A stretch of 64,000 bases of DNA from Patiriisocius sp047731265 (GCF_047731265.1 NZ_CP159835.1:3100001-3164000), one strand, 5' to 3'. Positions 26,198 to 36,074 are shown, numbered from the stretch's first letter. Made by a program: numbers and translations. The notes: generated from the sequence alone by a model not told the origin.

Positions 26198-27700
26198 TTA
26201 TTGGATTAGTTTTTCAATTTTAGCAATCATTTCAGCAGCAGCTCTATTTTCTGGATTTAACTCCAAAGATGTCTTGTAGTTTTTTAGAGCCAATTCATAT
26301 TCCTTATTTATAAAATAGGCTTCTCCAAGACTATCGTAAGGGTTCGGCAATTTCGGAAATTCGGAAACCAATAATGTAAATATTTTTATTGCTTCTTTCA
26401 CTTTGTTTCTTGATAATAGTGCATATCCAAGATTGTTTAATTCATTTTGATTTCCAAAATTATATGCATCAATATTCTCTTTCTTTAGTTGATGATATAA
26501 AGCAATTCCTCCATCTACATTTTGCATTGTTTTGGGAGTAATTTTCTTTTCAATTGATTTTTTTCCATTCGGTTTTAAATCATTCACTAATCCCCTCACA
26601 GTACTGTGAAGTAAATCGCCTGTATGACTCTCACTGGAGTTTGTGACGATAGATACCCCCATATGGTATGCAGGGTAAACAGAAAACAAATTTTGCATAC
26701 CTACTGCTCCTCCGTGATGGCTATAATGAATAGTTCCATCGCTATTATTTCCTATATTCCAATAATAAGCTAATGAAAAAGTTGGACTAACAGTAAAGTT
26801 AAGCCTGTGAGATTCTACTATAGTTGCGTTGGTTGTATCTAACTGTAGCCTCATATATTTGATAAGGTCAGAAGTTGTAGATTTTATTCCCCCTGCAGCC
26901 CCCCATGTTGGTATAGGAAAGTAAGGCGTGAGTTGTCCTTTACTATAGCCGTTGGCTAATCGACTCTGTTCACCTTCAGATAACCTTATCTTTGTACTCG
27001 TCATCCCATTTTTTTTGAATATGAAATCATTAAGTAATTCATCGAATGATTTTTGATAGACATTTTCAAGAATATGAGCCATTAAGTTGGGAGCTAAATT
27101 ATTGTATTCATAAATGACACCAGGGATGGTATCAAGCACAGCATTTTCAATTTGCTTGAAAAACTTTTCCTCATTATAATTCTTTCCAATCTCCACAATC
27201 TTTTGAATGATACTGTCCCCTTCTTTTTTGAACGCATCTTCAAAACCTGTCCAGTTAGCAGGCAAGCGACTTGTATGTGTCACTAAATGTCTAATCGTGA
27301 TGACTTCATTCTTATATTGAAAATTTGGATAGTCTTCCTTCAAATATTTTCGGATATCGTCATCTAAATTTAATTTTCCATCCAATACAGCTTGAGCAAC
27401 CAAGGTTCCTGTCAAGGTTTTAGTTACCGATGCGATTTCATATATCGTTTCATCATTCGGAGGATTTTTTTTTCCAGCATCCAACGCTCCATAATGAGAA
27501 GTATATGCTATACCATCCTTTAAAATACCTATGGATACAGAAGTAATGGTTGAGTCACTTAGCATGGATTGAGCAGTTTCATTCATAAAAGTTTGAATAA
27601 TAGCCGCTTTTGTGGCAGAGTCTCCTTCTGTGTTCTTTCCATTATTATTACAGGAAATAGCAGTAAAGACAACTACTAGGAATGGGATTAGGAGTTTCAT
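26198..27700 (-). CDS. serine hydrolase (class C beta-lactamase fold) lipoprotein with C-terminal TPRs
   Basis: 500 aa. The lipobox FTAISCNNNG marks a lipoprotein. The beta-lactamase-like domain (about 35-370) has the SxxK motif S91-V-T-K94 (IASVTKTLTG), the YxN motif in YEYNNLAPNL and the third box in HYSHHGGAVGMQN. C-terminal residues about 415-498 are tetratricopeptide repeats (LGYALLSRNKVKEAIKIF, then LGEAYFINKEYELALKNY). The family acts as peptidases, esterases or D-amino-acid hydrolases outside the cytoplasm. Not a proven beta-lactamase. It lies downstream of the DUF4386 pair on the same strand. Confidence 0.9.
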   Translation of the reverse strand: MKLLIPFLVVVFTAISCNNNGKNTEGDSATKAAIIQTFMNETAQSMLSDSTITSVSIGILKDGIAYTSHYGALDAGKKNPPNDETIYEIASVTKTLTGTLVAQAVLDGKLNLDDDIRKYLKEDYPNFQYKNEVITIRHLVTHTSRLPANWTGFEDAFKKEGDSIIQKIVEIGKNYNEEKFFKQIENAVLDTIPGVIYEYNNLAPNLMAHILENVYQKSFDELLNDFIFKKNGMTSTKIRLSEGEQSRLANGYSKGQLTPYFPIPTWGAAGGIKSTTSDLIKYMRLQLDTTNATIVESHRLNFTVSPTFSLAYYWNIGNNSDGTIHYSHHGGAVGMQNLFSVYPAYHMGVSIVTNSSESHTGDLLHSTVRGLVNDLKPNGKKSIEKKITPKTMQNVDGGIALYHQLKKENIDAYNFGNQNELNNLGYALLSRNKVKEAIKIFTLLVSEFPKLPNPYDSLGEAYFINKEYELALKNYKTSLELNPENRAAAEMIAKIEKLIQ

Positions 27701-27777
27701 TTGTTTCGATTTAAATTTTAGTTATTTACTCTTTGTTAAATGATTAAAGAATTTAGACGCCAATGAACTATACTTGG

Positions 27778-28469
27778 TTACAGAATCTTTTTTTTTGATA
27801 CTTTGAATCCCTTTATTATCAACCATACACTTAAAGAAATTTCAAATAAACCTCCAGGAATTGACAAAAGAACCCCTACATTATAACCAAATAATTCAAG
27901 AATAGTTCCTGCTATAAAAACGATATATCCTATAAATCCCCATACTGAGAAAAATCTTGGAACAAGTTTTGAAATGTATAATACATAACAAAGCAAGAGA
28001 CCACCAAAACCCCAGATAGCCATTCCTATTTGGTAGGCATAAAAGCTTCCTTTTTTTAAGAGCGTTCCTATGGTTTCAAAATTTGATGTATTAGCGGCAC
28101 CGAGTTTTATATAATCTTCACTAAGAGGAACGAGTAAAAGTAAAAATATAGCACCTATCGCAAGTATAATAGTCGTGGTTATTGCTGCACATAGATATCC
28201 ATAACTCAACGTTTTATTGAATGGCTTTAAAATCGGAAGTATAATTACTGGAAGTCCAATGTTTGCAATAGTATGAATTAGAGCCATGAGGCATATTCCA
28301 ATAATAAGTGTTGTTTTATTATCAAAAATATGAGTTAGGAAATCTGGAACACTTACAATTGAATCCACAAGTCCACTGCCAATACCATAGGACAAGAATG
28401 CAATTAAAAAAAAACACCAAAAAATATAGCGGTTATTTTATGAATATTTGGAAGTTTAATAGTTGCCAT
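27778..28469 (-). pseudogene. DUF4386-family membrane protein with a frameshift in a homopolymer
   Basis: The ATG at 28469 opens MATIKLPNIHKITAIFFGVF, which runs into a stop after a run of nine T (A at 28406-28414). With ten T the frame would continue FLIAFLSYGIGSGLVDSIV into the long open frame ending at 27778. That body has six hydrophobic segments and the DUF4386 pattern (AANTSNFETIGTLLKKGSFYA, LYISKLVPRFFSVWGFIGYI). The intact paralogue is at 29547-30224. The one-base loss is either a real or phase-variable frameshift or a homopolymer sequencing error. An internal TTG at 28395 could still start a shortened protein. Confidence 0.75.
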
Positions 28470-28508
28470 TTTTGTAAAATTTAGATTTAAAGATCTTAAT
28501 AACTGTCT

Positions 28509-29504
28509 TTAACTTTTCTTTTTAGTGAAAGGATCTATTGAAATTCCTATTTGAAAATATCCTGTCGCACCTTGTGTGTTTTCGTATATAAAATCTTGTG
28601 TGGGCTCACCTTTTGCTGTCGCACGATTACTTATAAAATTTTGAAGACCTCCTTGAAACGTTCCGATGAGATAATTATTAATAAGATGTTCATATATAAT
28701 TCCCGTTTTTAGTTCTATCTGGCTGTATGCAAAGACATTTCCATAGGCTTGATCATTTGCATCAATATAAAACTCTGAGGCCCCAATCGTACTCCCCAGT
28801 GATAATCTACCATTGTCCCCAATCGGTCTGCGGAATAATAACCGTTGTGGTAAGATAAAGTCCACTTCCCATTTCAAATTTTTGAAGTGATGATTATAGC
28901 TAAATGTTGGGGTAAATGGGATTTGGTTGGATGGGTCAAGAAACCCCATAGCTCCTAATGTTATTGTAGTTCTTTCAGTCTGTTTCAAAATAAAAGTAAC
29001 CCCAATAATTCCTCTAAAACGACCAAAATTTTCTTCATTGGCATCTGCAATAATCGAGACATTAAATATGACAGGTTTTTTAAATAAAGTTGAAAAGTAT
29101 GTCGAACTCAAAGCTGTAGAAAAATTATGAAAACTGATAATACCATTGCGTCCAAAGAATGGTGAAGATGAAGGGTTTTCAATATTTTCAAACTCAAACT
29201 CACTAAATTGATAAAATAGTGAAGCAGTAAAACTCCATTTTTTCGTTTTATAAACTGGAATGTTCGCTGAAGCCATAAAATTTCGCTGATTTATAATATC
29301 ACCTTCTTGAAAATCTTGGTCAAATAACTCGGAACTGAAACTTCTATCCAGACTTTGGTTGTATTCAAAATTGAAGAGCCTGGTTTCTGGAAATTTTTCT
29401 TTGACACTTTGTACTGCTTTTTGTTGCAATGCGTCTTGAGAATCTTGAGCTATGGCATAGCTTGAAACAAGAACTAACAATATTATTATGCTTATTTTTT
29501 TCAT
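28509..29504 (-). CDS. outer-membrane beta-barrel protein (DUF6268-like)
   Basis: 331 aa with a signal peptide (MKKISIIILLVLVSSYAIAQ). The mature part alternates aromatic and polar residues in short strands (WSFTASLFYQFSEFEF, RFRGIIGVTFILKQTERTTI, LGSTIGASEFYIDAND), as in outer-membrane barrels, and resembles the flavobacterial DUF6268 group. It sits between two DUF4386 genes on the minus strand. No transport or enzymatic motif is visible. Function unknown. Confidence 0.7.
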   Translation of the reverse strand: MKKISIIILLVLVSSYAIAQDSQDALQQKAVQSVKEKFPETRLFNFEYNQSLDRSFSSELFDQDFQEGDIINQRNFMASANIPVYKTKKWSFTASLFYQFSEFEFENIENPSSSPFFGRNGIISFHNFSTALSSTYFSTLFKKPVIFNVSIIADANEENFGRFRGIIGVTFILKQTERTTITLGAMGFLDPSNQIPFTPTFSYNHHFKNLKWEVDFILPQRLLFRRPIGDNGRLSLGSTIGASEFYIDANDQAYGNVFAYSQIELKTGIIYEHLINNYLIGTFQGGLQNFISNRATAKGEPTQDFIYENTQGATGYFQIGISIDPFTKKKS

Positions 29505-29546
29505 GAAATTCTATATTTATTGTATTTGAAATATTTTTTGGGCTAA

Positions 29547-30224
29547 TTATGAGTGTTGATATTTAATTCCCTTAATCAAAAGATAAAGAGGGAAGATGAC
29601 TTCTCCTAAGAAGGTGAATTCGCTAAATGTGATTTTAAATTGAGGGAGAAGAATTAACGTGAAAGAATCGACAACATAGCCTGCACATCCTATCATTAAA
29701 AGAACACCAATAAATCTTGGCATATAACCAGATTTATAGACTAAATATCCTAATGGAAAAAGCCAAAGTCCCCAAAACACTTGGGCGATTATGATGCCTT
29801 GGTGATGTAAATTCAGAAATACTGAAATAAGCTGTTGCGATTCATTTGCCTGATCTAATAAATGTAATACAGCTAAATTGTTAATCTCATTTAAGAATGC
29901 TATTGGTACCGCTAATAATGAAAATATGACCATTAGAGAAGCCATCCCTTTATCAAAAGGCTTAAATATTTTAAATAATAGTAGGACTAGAATAATATTT
30001 ATGAGTTGCACTACTAATGCACTTATAATACTCCATCTAAACAAGGTTTCATTTTCAATAATATTGCTAATTGTTGCTGAAATATTATCAGTTACAATTA
30101 GACTTGATGGAACGTATATAATTCCAAATACTCCTAAAGGTACTAACGATAGATAAAGTATACCTGCTAGTTTTGCTCTTCTATTATTTAGACTATGGTT
30201 TGTATTTATAGGTATTGCTTTCAT
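29547..30224 (-). CDS. DUF4386-family membrane protein
   Basis: 225 aa from ATG 30224 (MKAIPINTNHSLNNRRAKLA). An upstream in-frame extension to 30338 has low-complexity, non-conserved residues and is rejected. Six hydrophobic segments are present; RRAKLAGILYLSLVPLGVFG at the start and SGYMPRFIGVLLMIGCAGYV near the end match DUF4386. The central NLHHQGIIIAQVFWGLWLFP is the conserved motif of the group. Function unknown. Upstream on the same strand lies the cyclase/AraC fusion, which may regulate it. Confidence 0.82.
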   Translation of the reverse strand: MKAIPINTNHSLNNRRAKLAGILYLSLVPLGVFGIIYVPSSLIVTDNISATISNIIENETLFRWSIISALVVQLINIILVLLLFKIFKPFDKGMASLMVIFSLLAVPIAFLNEINNLAVLHLLDQANESQQLISVFLNLHHQGIIIAQVFWGLWLFPLGYLVYKSGYMPRFIGVLLMIGCAGYVVDSFTLILLPQFKITFSEFTFLGEVIFPLYLLIKGIKYQHS

Positions 30225-30365
30225 ATTCACGGTTAATTTTATTCTGTGATTAAATATGATGCAAATGTATTTTACAAAGCGCGAAATTACTTTCTGAATT
30301 TCATTCAGGTTGCACGGAATTATAATTCCGAACAACATTGAAAAGGATAGTAGATGAACCCTTTT

Positions 30366-32687
30366 TTAAAGATTTATGTATTGCTTAGGCGTTAGTCCGG
30401 TTTCTTTCTTAAAAGACGTATTAAAAACCGTTCTAGAATTGAAACCACTTTCATAGGCTAAACCTTCAATGGTGAGGTGTGCATTACTTGGGTTTTTAGC
30501 CTTCAATTTAAATGCTTCAATTCTGTAAGTATTGATGAATTCGTTGTAGTTTTTACCGATATTATTGTTGAGTAACCAAGATAGTTGATTCGGGTGAATT
30601 TCAATCTGACTCGCTAACTCTCGTAAAGATAAATCAGGATTTAAAAAAGGCTCTTTTTCCGAAAGATGTGCTAACAGTTTAGCTGTATATTCCGCTGCTT
30701 TCTTAGTGTTGAGTAGCACAATCTTTTGCTTGGCTGACGCTTCCGTTTGATCGGTTTGAAATATTGTTTTCTGAAACGCATTATACCTTGGGTCATTTTT
30801 TATCCTATAAATCAAAGGGTCAGCATATCGCAAAAGAAGTAAAGGAGAATTATTTTCGATAGCTTCTGCTACCCATTCAAAGGCTTTGTCATTGTTTCCG
30901 TTAGCTGCATACATCATATATAGGTAAGAATCTGCCGTAAAACCGTTTTCCCCTTTTGACTGCGTGATTAGTTTTTCTAAATAGATGGAGGCGTTAACAT
31001 GATCCTTCTTTAAGGCATAAGCCAATCCAATAATCCCAGTTTTATCTCCTTCGATGACAACCTCTGCAGGGATGTTATCAAAATAATTAATGACCTCATC
31101 GTATCTGCCTAACTTGAGAAGGCATAATGCTTTAACAGAATGTGCAGGAATATTTTTATCATTAACGGCTAAACATTGATCCAATAGATCTAAAGATTCA
31201 ACATACTCCTCAATCATATAATGAAAATAAGCCTTAAAAAATTGTGTTTCTTCAGAAAGCGGATTTATGCTCAAAGCAATTTCAAGATGATGTCGTGATT
31301 TTTTCTTTTCGCCAGCAAGAATGTATAGAAAAGACATGAATTGCTGTGCTTCAGCATTATTAGGGTTAATCCTAATCGCTGTTTTCATTTCTCTTAGTGA
31401 TTTACTATAATCACATTCAATAAAAAACGCTTGATTTGACAATTGATAATGTACACCAGAAGATTGCCCATTTAGCGCTAGCGCTCGGCTCGTATGTTTA
31501 TTTGTTTTTTCCCAAGCGGCTTCAAATGGAATAAATGTAATTGTACCTAGAAAGCTATAACATCCTGCCAAGCCTAGATGAGCTTCTGCATATTTTGGGT
31601 CTAATTCTAAGGCTTTGTCATATAATGAGATGGCCATTTTTACATCTTCAGGGTTCCATTTGTTTTCGTGAAATTTTGCTTTTAAGCAATAGCCATAGGC
31701 ATTAATATTCTCCGTTTGTTTGGTTACTAATGTTTCATCGATTTCTAAATGACCAAAATGCTCTCTTAATTTGTCAGCTATTAATAAACTAACTTCATCT
31801 TGTATTTCGAAAATATTTTCTAATTTTCTATCCCAAGTGTCTGACCAAAAATGGAAGTCGTCCTTCACTTGAATAAGTTGTGCTGTTATCCTAATAAAAT
31901 CATTAGATAATCGGACACTTCCTTCTAAAATGGCTGAAACTCCAAGTTTTTGTCCTATTTCATTGATGGGTAGATTCTTACCCTTAAAAAAGAAAGACGA
32001 GGTACGAGAGGTTACTTTTAAATTTTGAATTTTAGCTAGTGCGTTCATAATTTCTTCTGTAATACCGTCGCTAAAATATTCATTGTCTTTGCTGTCACTC
32101 ATATTGACAAAGGGTAAAACAGCAATCGTATTATTTACAGGTTTCTGTTTGTCTTTTATATCTGAGATAGCTGGCACCTTGATGCCTTTATTTGAAATTG
32201 CAAACACTTCGGCAGGAATGGCTATATTTTTTAGCTCAAAAGCACCTAAAGATATTGTCGAAATAGTCTCGTGATTTTTTAGTTCATCATTTATTTTTTT
32301 AGACAAAAGAATGCTGCCTTCTACTCCCAAACTCTCAATCCGAGAGGCAAAATTTACTGCATCTCCATAAACCTCTGTATCATCAAAAACGATATCTCCT
32401 AAATGTAGTCCTATTCTCAATGGTACTGAATCCCCTTGCTGTAAAAGGCGTTGTATTACTATAGCACAATTCACCGCTTCAATAGCACTTTTAAAAATAC
32501 TTAAAGTACCATCACCGTAATATTGAATAATATCTCCTTTGAACGTATTGTGTGATTTTTGGAAAACTTCACGATGCCTAGCTCTAGATTTAGCTGCAAA
32601 GTTTTCATTAGTCTGCATCAAAACTGTATACCCAATGATATCGGTAAACATAATTACAGCAAGTTGACGCCCTTTCCTATCTTTCAT
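30366..32687 (-). CDS. class III cyclase - TolB/FlgO-like - TPR - AraC HTH fusion protein
   Basis: 773 aa. Residues 1-175 are a class III cyclase domain: D16 in IMFTDIIGYT, D59 in QYYGDGTLS, and N112/R116 in AVNFASRIES, all intact. About 185-330 is the TolB/FlgO-like region found in CadC-type regulators (IAVLPFVNMSDSKDNEYFSD, LGVSAILEGSVRLSNDFIRI). About 335-650 are TPR repeats. About 690-773 is an AraC-type double HTH (GLAYESGFNSRTVFNTSFKK ending ETGLTPKQYINL). So one soluble chain combines cyclic-nucleotide synthesis with DNA binding. No membrane segment is seen. It lies upstream of the DUF4386/barrel group on the same strand. Confidence 0.88.
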   Translation of the reverse strand: MKDRKGRQLAVIMFTDIIGYTVLMQTNENFAAKSRARHREVFQKSHNTFKGDIIQYYGDGTLSIFKSAIEAVNCAIVIQRLLQQGDSVPLRIGLHLGDIVFDDTEVYGDAVNFASRIESLGVEGSILLSKKINDELKNHETISTISLGAFELKNIAIPAEVFAISNKGIKVPAISDIKDKQKPVNNTIAVLPFVNMSDSKDNEYFSDGITEEIMNALAKIQNLKVTSRTSSFFFKGKNLPINEIGQKLGVSAILEGSVRLSNDFIRITAQLIQVKDDFHFWSDTWDRKLENIFEIQDEVSLLIADKLREHFGHLEIDETLVTKQTENINAYGYCLKAKFHENKWNPEDVKMAISLYDKALELDPKYAEAHLGLAGCYSFLGTITFIPFEAAWEKTNKHTSRALALNGQSSGVHYQLSNQAFFIECDYSKSLREMKTAIRINPNNAEAQQFMSFLYILAGEKKKSRHHLEIALSINPLSEETQFFKAYFHYMIEEYVESLDLLDQCLAVNDKNIPAHSVKALCLLKLGRYDEVINYFDNIPAEVVIEGDKTGIIGLAYALKKDHVNASIYLEKLITQSKGENGFTADSYLYMMYAANGNNDKAFEWVAEAIENNSPLLLLRYADPLIYRIKNDPRYNAFQKTIFQTDQTEASAKQKIVLLNTKKAAEYTAKLLAHLSEKEPFLNPDLSLRELASQIEIHPNQLSWLLNNNIGKNYNEFINTYRIEAFKLKAKNPSNAHLTIEGLAYESGFNSRTVFNTSFKKETGLTPKQYINL

Positions 32688-33115
32688 TCAAAGTTTAAAC
32701 TTTATATCTTAACTTATTATAACACCAATTGTGCAAACGAGTTAATTTTAATATGCGACACGAAGTTAACAAAAAAAAAAGCGAACAATTATTTCTGTTT
32801 TTGTTTAAACAAGGAATTCAAGAAATTAATTGTGTGTATTTCTAAACTAATTTTTGATTTTTCACAAAACACTAATTAATATAATCCCTTTCCACACAGA
32901 TTTCACTACTCTCCTACGTCGTTTCGTAAAAAGCGTATTTACGCGCCCTCTCCTAATTGAGAAATAGGAGCTCGTGAACCCTGAAGGCTGTCATTATATT
33001 TTTAAATAAAAAATTAGACGTGAAAAAAATAAAAGAAAAATTAGCTCTTGCGAATCGATTTTAACAAAGCAAAGTTACATCACGCAGCACATTATACTAC
33101 AAAATCTAATGTAGT
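32688..33115. repeat. gap containing dispersed repeat copy 2 (32890-33095)
   Basis: No gene. TTTCCACACAGATTTCACTA opens the repeat, AAAAAGCGTATTTA follows (shared with copy 4), then an A-rich middle and the closing AAAGCAAAGTTACATCACGC box at 33069. The rest of the gap upstream of 32890 shows nothing recognisable. Confidence 0.65.
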
Positions 33116-33715
33116 TTAATAATACATCCTAAAATCAAGAAGTTTACAGGCAGTATAATGTCTTTGATGCAACTCTTCTACAACATCTAACATATTATCA
33201 TCATCTTTAAATAAGTTAAAGAAGGCCTTGTCAAGATTTGAGCTGGTGATTCCATTACTTGCATTACCGTAGCCAGAAATACCTTTTGCGCCCGTAATAT
33301 CCAAAAAATATTGTGCTTCTTCTTGGTCTAAATCTAGCACTTTTGCATTTGAAAAGTGTAACATCTTTCCTTGTAATCTTCCTTCAAAAATTTCTGCAAT
33401 TTCTTGTAGACTATAATAGTAGTCATTTAAACAAATGCTATTTGCTTCGCCTTTTATCACCAGGTAGATGACTTCATAGTCTTTAAAATGATGATCATCC
33501 AAGACCAATGCATTTAAACTATCTTCTAGCCCTTCAATGGTGTCGCATGTTTTATAAATACTGGCTACTCCATATTGGACGGTCAATTGTTCTAGACTTT
33601 TTTGTGCTTCGGTAACGGCGTCCGTTTCTATATCTTGAACTGCTTCTAAACAATAAATGAAATAATCTGCATCTATAGGTTGTGCTTGGGGTAATTGCTG
33701 TCTTTTCTCTAACAA
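33116..33715 (-). CDS. DUF6642-like hypothetical protein
   Basis: 199 aa, probably from a TTG at 33715, because the frame has a stop just upstream and no ATG. The core DADYFIYCLEAVQDIETDAV is followed by DYEVIYLVIKGEANSICLND and ends GISGYGNASNGITSSNLDKA and ACKLLDFRMYY. The alpha/beta pattern and the SGY segment match a conserved flavobacterial family (DUF6642) of unknown function. Acidic, cytoplasmic. Single gene between two repeat copies, with a TAATTTTG -7 box at 33746-33753. Confidence 0.68.
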   Translation of the reverse strand: MLEKRQQLPQAQPIDADYFIYCLEAVQDIETDAVTEAQKSLEQLTVQYGVASIYKTCDTIEGLEDSLNALVLDDHHFKDYEVIYLVIKGEANSICLNDYYYSLQEIAEIFEGRLQGKMLHFSNAKVLDLDQEEAQYFLDITGAKGISGYGNASNGITSSNLDKAFFNLFKDDDNMLDVVEELHQRHYTACKLLDFRMYY

Positions 33716-33745
33716 ATTTTAAAATTTATGCTATGGTATTAAATA

Positions 33746-33753
33746 CAAAATTA
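33746..33753 (-). promoter_or_regulatory. -7 box (TAATTTTG) of the DUF6642-like gene
   Basis: TAATTTTG on the minus strand fits TAnnTTTG, about 30 bases before the TTG start at 33715. No clear -33 box. Confidence 0.4.
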
Positions 33754-33879
33754 ATATAACTCTTTTATTCTTTTCAGCGATATGTTATAAAGTATATGGA
33801 ATCTATAAACAATTTTGAAAGTTTGCATCCCTAGGTCCTAATTAATTTAAAAGAATAGTATTAAACGAGACTATAAGTA

Positions 33880-34143
33880 TCCATGCTATATACATTACCA
33901 CTTCGCTCCTATCCTGCGTCAAGCTAAAGAACGCCTGGGGCAAAGAGAATTGCTTTGATATTCAAATAAATTTTTAGAAAGAAAAAAATTAGAAATAATG
34001 GTAGTTGTTTTATCTTTTCCTGTAACGCCATTACGAACTGCAAGACAATATAGAACAACCTACTTTATCTCGTGCCCACTCGGGGCGTTTGGCAAACCAT
34101 TTTTCATGTTCAGGTTGCGTATTCTTTAGTAAATTCTAATAGC
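33880..34143. repeat. gap with degenerate dispersed repeat copy 3
   Basis: TACATTACCACTTCGCTCCT at about 33890-33909 matches the opening box (ACTTCGCTCCTA is shared with copy 6), followed by AGAAAGAAAAAAATTAGAAA. The closing box is not recognisable. At 34035-34135 the minus strand reads LLKNTQPEHEKWFAKRPEWA then stops, a short coding-like remnant I cannot identify. Confidence 0.45.
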
Positions 34144-34653
34144 TTAAATACCTGACTTAACAGGAGATGTAGTCGTACTCATATCTCGCACGCATATATA
34201 TGTTCCGTCTCGTTTCTGGAAAAAGGACATGTAATTTCCATTATCCTTTTCGTTACCAGAAGCATCGAATTCGGTCCAAGAACCAATCTCAACCGCAGTA
34301 TCCCCTTCAGCATAAAGGTCTACAATTTTATATACATTATAATTTCCAGTCGTATCTTTTGCAATACCATTTGCAATATTGTCTCTGATGGCTTTCTTAC
34401 CAGAAAGAGGTTCTCTGTTTCGGCTATAACTCATAGCGTCGTCGCTGTAATACGCAGCTACTGCATCAGCGTCTTTTGCTTTTTCACCTGCTGCAAAGGC
34501 ATCTTCCATTGCTTGGATTTCAATCTTGACCTTTTCCATATCTAAGACTTCCTCTTTTTCTAAAGTTTCACCGGCAGTAAAAACGAAATCACAGGCGGTA
34601 AAAACGAAAGCCGTAAATATTAAAAACCCAAATAATTTAATGTTTTTTATCAT
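34144..34653 (-). CDS. SnoaL/DUF4440-like (NTF2-fold) lipoprotein
   Basis: 169 aa. The lipobox FVFTACDFVF marks a lipoprotein. After a linker, IQAMEDAFAAGEKAKDADAV and AAYYSDDAMSYSRNREPLSG are the first helix and strand of the NTF2-like DUF4440 fold, followed by GSWTEFDASGNEKDNG and FFQKRDGTYICVRDMST. The family includes small-ligand binders and isomerases; no catalytic dyad can be assigned. Monocistronic, divergent from the hydrolase/kinase locus. Confidence 0.82.
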   Translation of the reverse strand: MIKNIKLFGFLIFTAFVFTACDFVFTAGETLEKEEVLDMEKVKIEIQAMEDAFAAGEKAKDADAVAAYYSDDAMSYSRNREPLSGKKAIRDNIANGIAKDTTGNYNVYKIVDLYAEGDTAVEIGSWTEFDASGNEKDNGNYMSFFQKRDGTYICVRDMSTTTSPVKSGI

Positions 34654-35276
34654 AATAATTAAGTATTAGTTAGGTTCTAAATATACAAATTAAGTGCAGG
34701 TATAATGAGATTAATTGTCTTTTTTATTTATTTAAATGGCCAAAACCTTTTTATAACAACTTGTATGTAAGCACCTAAAGTGATTTCCATACTTAATTTT
34801 CGCATAAATAATTAGTTGTCTTTAAGTCATAATAAAACGAAATAACAACCTTGCAAATAATCGCCAGCTTAGTTATTAAAAAACGTTACCATACATTAAA
34901 AAAAAAACGTGAGAAAAGTATATCGACAAATAACTGATTTACAAAAAAAAATAAAAACGAAAGCACAACAAATGACTGAGTTGAAACCCAAGTCCTTTTA
35001 CAAGGGATATAAATATTTTAAATGGTGCTTTGTATTTTATTTAACCCTAGTAAACTTCTATTAATCCTAATAAAACTTCATTTAAACGGTTTCAATTAAA
35101 TATAAAGCGCAGATAATATTACTTTTATAGTACAAATGAAAAAATAAAATTATTTAGAGAAACTATTTATTATATTTATTGGGTTCAATTTACATTATTA
35201 CTTTTATTAAATAGTTTTTTAGAAAATTTAGGCTCCCCAGAAAAATGGAATTATATTGTTCCTAACGCTCCATACT
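34654..35276. other. AT-rich gap before the RsbQ-like gene
   Basis: No convincing gene. A GTG-initiated frame at 34909-35061 encodes about 50 residues (Lys-rich, then KYFKWCFVFYLTLVNFY) and might be a tiny membrane peptide, but nothing supports it. The promoter of the 35277 operon must lie here; I see no clear TAnnTTTG close to the start. Confidence 0.4.
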
Positions 35277-36074
35277 ATGTTAAAACAGTTAATAAAACAA
35301 AATAATATAACAATTCACGGCATCAGCAGCAAAGTTATGTTCTTTGTTCACGGATATGGATGTGATCAAAATATGTGGAGATTTATTACTCCTCATTTCG
35401 AAGACACTTACAAAATAGTTCTTATAGACCTTGTTGGCTCAGGAAAATCGGATGAAAATGCATATAATTATGACAAATACAATTCGCTTGAAGGTCATGC
35501 AGATGATATAATCAATATTTGTGATGCTCTAAATTTACAAGACGTTTGTATTGTTGCGCATTCTGTGAGCGCTATGATAGCTACACTTGCAGCTTTAAAA
35601 AGACCAGCGCTCTTTAAAAAAATAATTATGATTGGTCCATCTCCACGATATATTAATGGTGATGGTTATTTTGGTGGGTTTTCTCAAAACGATATTGATG
35701 ATCTTATGGAGACTATGGATTCTAATTATTTAGGCTGGTCAAGTGCAATGGCACCGGTTATTATGGGCAATGCTGATAGACCAGAGTTAGCAGCAGAGTT
35801 AGAAGAAAGCTTTTGCCAAAACAATCCTGAAATAGCAAGGCATTTTGCAAAAGTCACTTTTCTAGGAGATAATAGGAGTGATCTTAAAAAACTTACAACT
35901 GATACTCTTATAATACAATCTAAAACTGACGCTATTGCGTCCATTAAAATAGGACGGTTTGTGCGTGATAATATATCTAATAGTAAACTTGTAATATTAG
36001 AAACAACTGGGCATTGTCCACACCTTAGCGCACCTAATCAAACGATTGAGGCTATAAAACAATATTTAATATAG
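35277..36074 (+). CDS. RsbQ/KAI2/D14-like alpha/beta hydrolase
   Basis: 265 aa from ATG 35277; the in-frame upstream ATG at 35256 adds seven unconserved residues. Family marks are very clear: FFVHGYGCDQNMWRFITPHF, VLIDLVGSGKSD, the nucleophile elbow IVAHSVSAMIATLAALKRP, SPRYINGDGYFGGFSQNDID and TTGHCPHLSAP. The triad is S96, D218, H246, practically the numbering of RsbQ, KAI2 and D14. RsbQ is the small-molecule hydrolase/receptor that activates the RsbP PAS phosphatase in Bacillus. Here the next gene, 24 bp away, encodes a PAS histidine kinase. The likely role is receptor for a hydrophobic metabolite feeding the kinase (inference). Confidence 0.92.
   Translation: MLKQLIKQNNITIHGISSKVMFFVHGYGCDQNMWRFITPHFEDTYKIVLIDLVGSGKSDENAYNYDKYNSLEGHADDIINICDALNLQDVCIVAHSVSAMIATLAALKRPALFKKIIMIGPSPRYINGDGYFGGFSQNDIDDLMETMDSNYLGWSSAMAPVIMGNADRPELAAELEESFCQNNPEIARHFAKVTFLGDNRSDLKKLTTDTLIIQSKTDAIASIKIGRFVRDNISNSKLVILETTGHCPHLSAPNQTIEAIKQYLI

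Noticed and set aside
26198..27700. True class C beta-lactamase resistance gene
   Set aside because: The SxxK and YxN motifs are those of the wide serine hydrolase family, the third box is HGG not KTG, and the protein is a lipoprotein with C-terminal TPRs.
30225..30338. 38-residue N-terminal extension of the second DUF4386 protein
   Set aside because: Conservation to the family begins at RRAKLAG and ATG 30224 is well placed; the extension reads as translated spacer.
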